Shown here one piece after another: positions 60,096 through 64,000 of a stretch of DNA of 64,000 bases. Origin of the DNA: an uncultured Myxococcales bacterium (GTDB lineage Bacteria > Myxococcota_A > UBA9042); contig CAJBNH010000008.1 of NCBI GenBank assembly GCA_903955385.1, forward strand, positions 1 through 64,000, given 5' to 3'. Positions within the stretch are counted from its first letter, which is position 1; every line of letters starts with the position of its first letter. Under the pieces are notes generated by a model that did no database searches, was not told the origin of the DNA, and was given only the letters and a program-made list of their open reading frames with translations. Position numbers and translations under genes: made by a program.

Positions 60096-60839
60096 ATGAT
60101 CGAGTTTCGCCACATCAGCAAGTCGTTCGGCACCAAGCACGTGCTGCAGGACGTGTCGCTGTCGGTCGCGACGGGCCGGATTCTGTTCATCGTGGGTGTG
60201 TCCGGTGCCGGCAAGTCGGTGCTGGTCAAGCACTTGGTGGGGCTGGTACGCCCCGACGCAGGTCAGGTGCTGCTCGATGGGCAGGACGTCACCCACTTGA
60301 GCGAGCGCGAACTCTATCCCGTGCGTATGCGCTGTGCCATGGTCTTCCAGCACTCCACGCTGTTCGATTCGCTGACGCTGGCGGAGAACGTCATGCTGCC
60401 GCTGCGCAAGCACCGCGGCCTGCGACCGCCGGCGGCGAGGCAAGAGGCGATGCGTTTTCTGGAGCGAGTGCAGATGCACCATCTGGCCGATCGTCATCCC
60501 GCCGACATCGGCGACGGCCTGCGCAAGCGCGTCGCGATCGCGCGCGCGCTGACGTTGCACCCGGAGTACGTCATCTTCGACGAGCCGACCACAGGACTCG
60601 ACCCACTGGCCGCCGCCAACGTCGATCGCCTGATCCGCGAGCTCAGCGACCGCCACGGCGTCACGTCGATTGTCGTCAGCCACGATCTGCGTTCGATCTT
60701 CACCGTCGCGGACCGCATCGCCATGATCTATCAGGGCAAGATCCGGCTGGACGGAACCCCCGACGACTTTCGCCGCACAGACGACGGCGTGGTGCAGCAG
60801 TTCATCCAAGGGCTTGCCGAGGGACCGATGGTCCTGTAA
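60096..60839 (+). CDS. mlaF: Mla-type ABC transporter ATPase with altered signature motif
   Basis: The 247-residue ATPase has Walker A GVSGAGKS, Walker B YVIFDEPTTGLDP and switch VVSHDL, and the FQHSTLFDSLTLAENVMLPL segment of MlaF-like proteins. The signature that is normally LSGGM-x-RR reads IGDGLRKRVAIARA, so Ser is replaced by Gly and a Gly by Asp. The family energises phospholipid or lipid traffic between membranes. The MlaE permease is missing next to it and mlaD follows after 53 nt. ATG 60096 has GCGGGAAC upstream. Whether this ATPase is active in spite of the signature change cannot be seen here. Confidence 0.9.
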   Translation: MIEFRHISKSFGTKHVLQDVSLSVATGRILFIVGVSGAGKSVLVKHLVGLVRPDAGQVLLDGQDVTHLSERELYPVRMRCAMVFQHSTLFDSLTLAENVMLPLRKHRGLRPPAARQEAMRFLERVQMHHLADRHPADIGDGLRKRVAIARALTLHPEYVIFDEPTTGLDPLAAANVDRLIRELSDRHGVTSIVVSHDLRSIFTVADRIAMIYQGKIRLDGTPDDFRRTDDGVVQQFIQGLAEGPMVL

Positions 60840-60892
60840 GGGGCAGCCGCGTCCGCGACCCCCTCAGGGAAGGGCGCTCAACGGGAGTGGCA

Positions 60893-61942
60893 GTGGTCAA
60901 GGAAAAGTCCATCGAGGTCAAGGTCGGCGCGCTCGTGCTCTTCACGACGGCGTTGCTGGTCGGCTTCATCTTCCTGCTGGGCGGCGTGGGCCGCGGCGGC
61001 GGCTTCGAGGTGGGCGTCGATTTCCCGACCGCGAGCGACCTCAAGACCGGCGCCCCGGTCAAGATCGCCGGCGTGACCGCGGGCGAGGTCCAAGGCGTCG
61101 AGTACTGGGGCGGCCGACTCGACCCGGCAACAGGCCGACGCGTTACCGTGCGCGTGTTGCTCGATCTGGACCCAGAGAAGGGAACAACCCTGCACGAAGA
61201 CGCGCAGTTCTACATCTCCACGCAGGGCATCCTCGGCGAGAAGTACGTCGAGATCGACCCGGGTTCGTGGCAGAAGCCCACCTTGCCTGCAGGATCGCGT
61301 CGCGAAGGCGTCCCGCCGATGCGCATGGAAGTCTTGGGCCAGCAGCTGACCAGGGTCTCCGCCGCAGTCACGCGCATTCTGGAAACAAACGAGAAGACCC
61401 TTGGCGATCTGCTGGTCCACGCCGACCAGACCGTGCTGGACGCCCGCAAGGCGGTGCACGACGTGCAGCAGATCGTCGAGACGCAGCGCCCCGCGATCGA
61501 ACGTGCGATCGCCCACCTCGAGACGGCGAGCGAGCAGGCGGATCAGGTGGCGCTGGGGCTACATACAGCTGTCGGCGACGGCGAGTCCCTGAAGCGATCG
61601 GTCGCCCACGTCGAGTCGGTGGCCACGCAGATCGACTTCGCTGTCGGGCCGATCGCCAAGGACGCACGGGCCGTCGGGGCCAACCTGAAGACGGCGTCAG
61701 AGAAGCTGCGCGACGGCGGCGCGGGCGAAATGCTGCTGGGTCCAGGCGCCGCGGGCAAGATCGAGAAGACCCTCGACCGCGTCGCTCAGGCCGCCGGCGA
61801 CGTCCAGGCACTGACCGGAAACGCTCGAACGGGGCGGGGCACGATCGGCGGATTGCTGATGGACAACGAGCTGTTCATGGACCTCAAGCTGATGCTCAAG
61901 GACCTCAAGCGCCACCCATGGAAGTTCATCTGGCGGGAGTAG
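60893..61942 (+). CDS. mlaD: MlaD-like MCE-domain protein
   Basis: The 349-residue protein starts at GTG 60893 (GGGAG five nt upstream; GTG 60887 is an alternative). An N-terminal helix (VGALVLFTTALLVGFIFLLGG) anchors it. The MCE domain (about 40-130) has DLKTGAPVKIAGVTAGEV and GILGEKYVEI. The rest is helical coiled coil (LLVHADQTVLDARKAVHDV), ending with a short RHPWKFIW segment often found at the end of MCE proteins. It likely forms a periplasmic hexamer that passes lipids, driven by the upstream ATPase. The permease (MlaE) gene is not in the window. Confidence 0.9.
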   Translation: MVKEKSIEVKVGALVLFTTALLVGFIFLLGGVGRGGGFEVGVDFPTASDLKTGAPVKIAGVTAGEVQGVEYWGGRLDPATGRRVTVRVLLDLDPEKGTTLHEDAQFYISTQGILGEKYVEIDPGSWQKPTLPAGSRREGVPPMRMEVLGQQLTRVSAAVTRILETNEKTLGDLLVHADQTVLDARKAVHDVQQIVETQRPAIERAIAHLETASEQADQVALGLHTAVGDGESLKRSVAHVESVATQIDFAVGPIAKDARAVGANLKTASEKLRDGGAGEMLLGPGAAGKIEKTLDRVAQAAGDVQALTGNARTGRGTIGGLLMDNELFMDLKLMLKDLKRHPWKFIWRE

Positions 61943-62139
61943 CCCGATCTTGATCACGCCGCGCCCTGTGGCAGGCCGCAGCTCGGCCCCGGCCCGAGTC
62001 GCAAGGCACGGACCGACGCTACCCGAGGATCCCGATCCAGCAGCGGATTTGGTCCCCAACCGGCAGGCGGAGTCTGCTCGTCCCGCACCCCACGGGCCCT
62101 CGACTCTGGCAACTTTGTGCGCCAAGTGGGCAGCAGGCC

Positions 62140-62168
62140 TTGACAGGAACCCGGGTTTGCTGGATAAC
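62140..62168 (+). promoter_or_regulatory. sigma70-type promoter of the rpsL-rpsG-fusA operon
   Basis: A perfect -35 TTGACA (62140-62145) is followed after 17 nt by GATAAC (62163-62168). TG precedes the -10, as in extended -10 promoters. The start near 62175 gives a leader of about 363 nt before rpsL. The stretch from mlaD (61943) to this promoter holds nothing recognisable. Confidence 0.65.
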
Positions 62169-62174
62169 AGCGGC

Positions 62175-62537
62175 CCCACAGTTCGGACCGTAAGGCTGAA
62201 CCGTGTCCTCCCATCGGGAAAGGAGCCTTCGCAGCCGACCAAGCCAGACGCGAGTCAACCCTTGGAAAGGACTGCAAGAGGATGATGCCCCGGTAAGGCA
62301 TCTTCCCTCCGCGAAGGCACGATGGGCGCTAACCCACCGCCGAAGGGCGATCGCGTGGGTGGCAGATCGCCGGGCTGGTCCCGGAGGATGCCTCCCCAGC
62401 TTTGGTCGAAAGACCGAAGCAACACGCGGCCTCAGGCGAGACGGCCCCGCGAAGTGGTGTCCGCAAGTGAGCGAACGAGGGCGCGCGCCTGAACGGCCGT
62501 CGCCTGAACAGAACTGGATCGCCGAGGAGAGACAGGC
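62175..62537 (+). promoter_or_regulatory. long structured 5' leader of the str operon (possible autoregulatory RNA)
   Basis: No protein-coding frame is convincing in this 363-nt stretch, but many helices are. H1: 62284-62289 with 62297-62302 (GATGCC/GGCATC). H2: 62346-62352 with 62365-62371 (GGCGATC/GATCGCC), or instead 62332-62337 with 62355-62360. H3: 62383-62387 with 62391-62395 (GGAGG/CCTCC). H4: 62399-62407 with 62412-62420 around a GAAA tetraloop (9 bp with one G-U). H5: 62425-62429 with 62447-62451. A rival pairing joins 62434-62446 to 62495-62505 (AGGCGA-GA-CGGCC with GGCCGTCGCCT), so H5 and this long-range helix exclude each other. The ribosome site GAGGAGA follows at 62524. The pattern suggests a switch-like leader, as ribosomal-protein operons often have. 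No known Rfam family was recognised. Confidence 0.5.
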
Positions 62538-62909
62538 ATGCCGACCATCAACCAGCTCGTCCGCAGCCGGCGCGAGGCCAAGCACGTCAAGACCAAGGCT
62601 CCGGCCTTGCAGGCTTGCCCGCAGAAGCGCGGCGTGTGCACTCGCGTCTACACGACCACGCCCAAGAAGCCGAACTCGGCACTGCGCAAGGTCGCCCGCG
62701 TGCGTCTGTCGAACAGCATGGAAGTCACGTCGTACATCCCCGGCGTCGGCCACAACCTGCAGGAGCACAGCATCGTGCTCATCCGCGGTGGCCGTGTGAA
62801 GGACCTGCCCGGCGTGCGTTACCACATCGTGCGAGGCAGCCTGGACACCACCGGCGTGGCCAACCGCAAGCAGAGCCGCTCGAAGTACGGCGCCAAGCGC
62901 CCGAAGTAG
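62538..62909 (+). CDS. rpsL: 30S ribosomal protein S12
   Basis: The 123-residue protein has [47 protein letters not shown] and [20 protein letters not shown]. These are the classic S12 segments. S12 lies at the decoding centre. The loop [12 protein letters not shown] contains the lysine corresponding to streptomycin-resistance position 43; it is the wild-type Lys, so sensitivity is expected from this site. The ribosome site GAGGAGA precedes ATG by 7 nt. It is the first gene of the str operon, after the long leader. Confidence 0.99.
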   Translation: MPTINQLVRSRREAKHVKTKAPALQACPQKRGVCTRVYTTTPKKPNSALRKVARVRLSNSMEVTSYIPGVGHNLQEHSIVLIRGGRVKDLPGVRYHIVRGSLDTTGVANRKQSRSKYGAKRPK

Positions 62910-62962
62910 TCTGACCGAGAGAGGGAATTGCCGGCGCCTGTGCGTTGGCCTGGAGAGAGAAC

Positions 62963-63433
<471 letters not shown>

Positions 63434-63559
63434 GCCGTTCGACACCAACGAGTTCCATCCGAAGGGCCCCGGTGAGAGGCCGTGTGAACACCTGCTGTCC
63501 GCCTGATTCGGTTCCTGAGGTTCCTGGGCAAGAGCGGCGACTGTTCCTGGAGATGCAAA

Positions 63560-64000
<441 letters not shown>

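Noticed and set aside
62281-62296. Leader peptide MMPR in front of rpsL
   Set aside because: Only four codons follow the ATG-ATG pair and the sequence is part of a hairpin; no evidence for translation or attenuation by a peptide.
62175-62537. RNase P RNA or tmRNA hidden before rpsL
   Set aside because: The ACAGAAC string near the end is reminiscent of RNase P RNA, but the conserved GGAAAGUCC region and other cores are missing, and no tmRNA reading frame or tRNA-like ends are visible.

Overview
The window is chromosomal DNA of a high-GC Gram-negative bacterium, most likely a myxobacterium-like member of the Myxococcota (former Deltaproteobacteria). The evidence is indirect: many lipoproteins with clear lipoboxes, Cys-rich and Asp/Thr-rich surface lipoproteins, a Ser/Thr kinase with a PEGA-like tail, an FHA-sigma54 activator, an ExbB plus two-ExbD cassette, and frequent GTG/TTG starts. 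No rRNA, tRNA, CRISPR array, insertion sequence or prophage was seen. The gene complement is ordinary, non-mobile chromosome.

Layout. 0-4 kb (minus strand): ExbB, two ExbD proteins, a secreted SNase-like nuclease and a calcium-repeat lipoprotein cut by the window edge. 4-14 kb: a TPR protein, a DsbA-like/gmk/gltX/unknown operon, folK, an amidohydrolase lipoprotein coupled to an orphan CoA-transferase alpha subunit, and two Ala/Pro-rich lipoproteins each closed by a strong terminator. 14-16 kb: uvrB. 16-28 kb (minus): a MoxR-DUF58-VWA-VWA envelope operon with a large coiled-coil membrane protein and a lytic transglycosylase. 28-34 kb (minus): a small basic protein, a mini sigma-region-4-like protein, an FHA-AAA+-HTH activator, a Ser/Thr kinase, a monoacylglycerol-lipase-like hydrolase and a lipoprotein. 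34-44.5 kb (plus): a large lipoprotein whose start looks frameshifted, DUF4159 and VWA/amidotransferase proteins (the missing half of the MoxR system), an M1 aminopeptidase and a beta-lactamase-fold hydrolase. 44.5-49 kb (minus): Cys-rich lipoprotein, TPR protein, hemW and a PKD plus degenerate-phosphoesterase-like protein. 49-62 kb: maf, a YggS homologue, upp-like, hpt, a metallo-beta-lactamase-fold protein, a Cys-rich lipoprotein with a somatomedin-B-like tail, polA, methylmalonyl-CoA epimerase and mlaF-mlaD. 62-64 kb: the str operon (rpsL, rpsG, start of fusA) behind a sigma70-type promoter and a structured leader of about 360 nt.

Functional reading. Two themes dominate: envelope machinery (ExbBD, MoxR/VWA, lytic transglycosylase, Mla, many lipoproteins) and phospho-signalling (kinase next to an FHA activator). 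Housekeeping genes (gltX, gmk, uvrB, polA, rpsL/G, fusA, hpt) are interspersed. Several proteins deviate from their families: PolA lacks three of four proofreading metal ligands, MlaF has an altered ABC signature, the CoA-transferase lacks its partner subunit, and one lytic transglycosylase carries a histone-H1-like tail.
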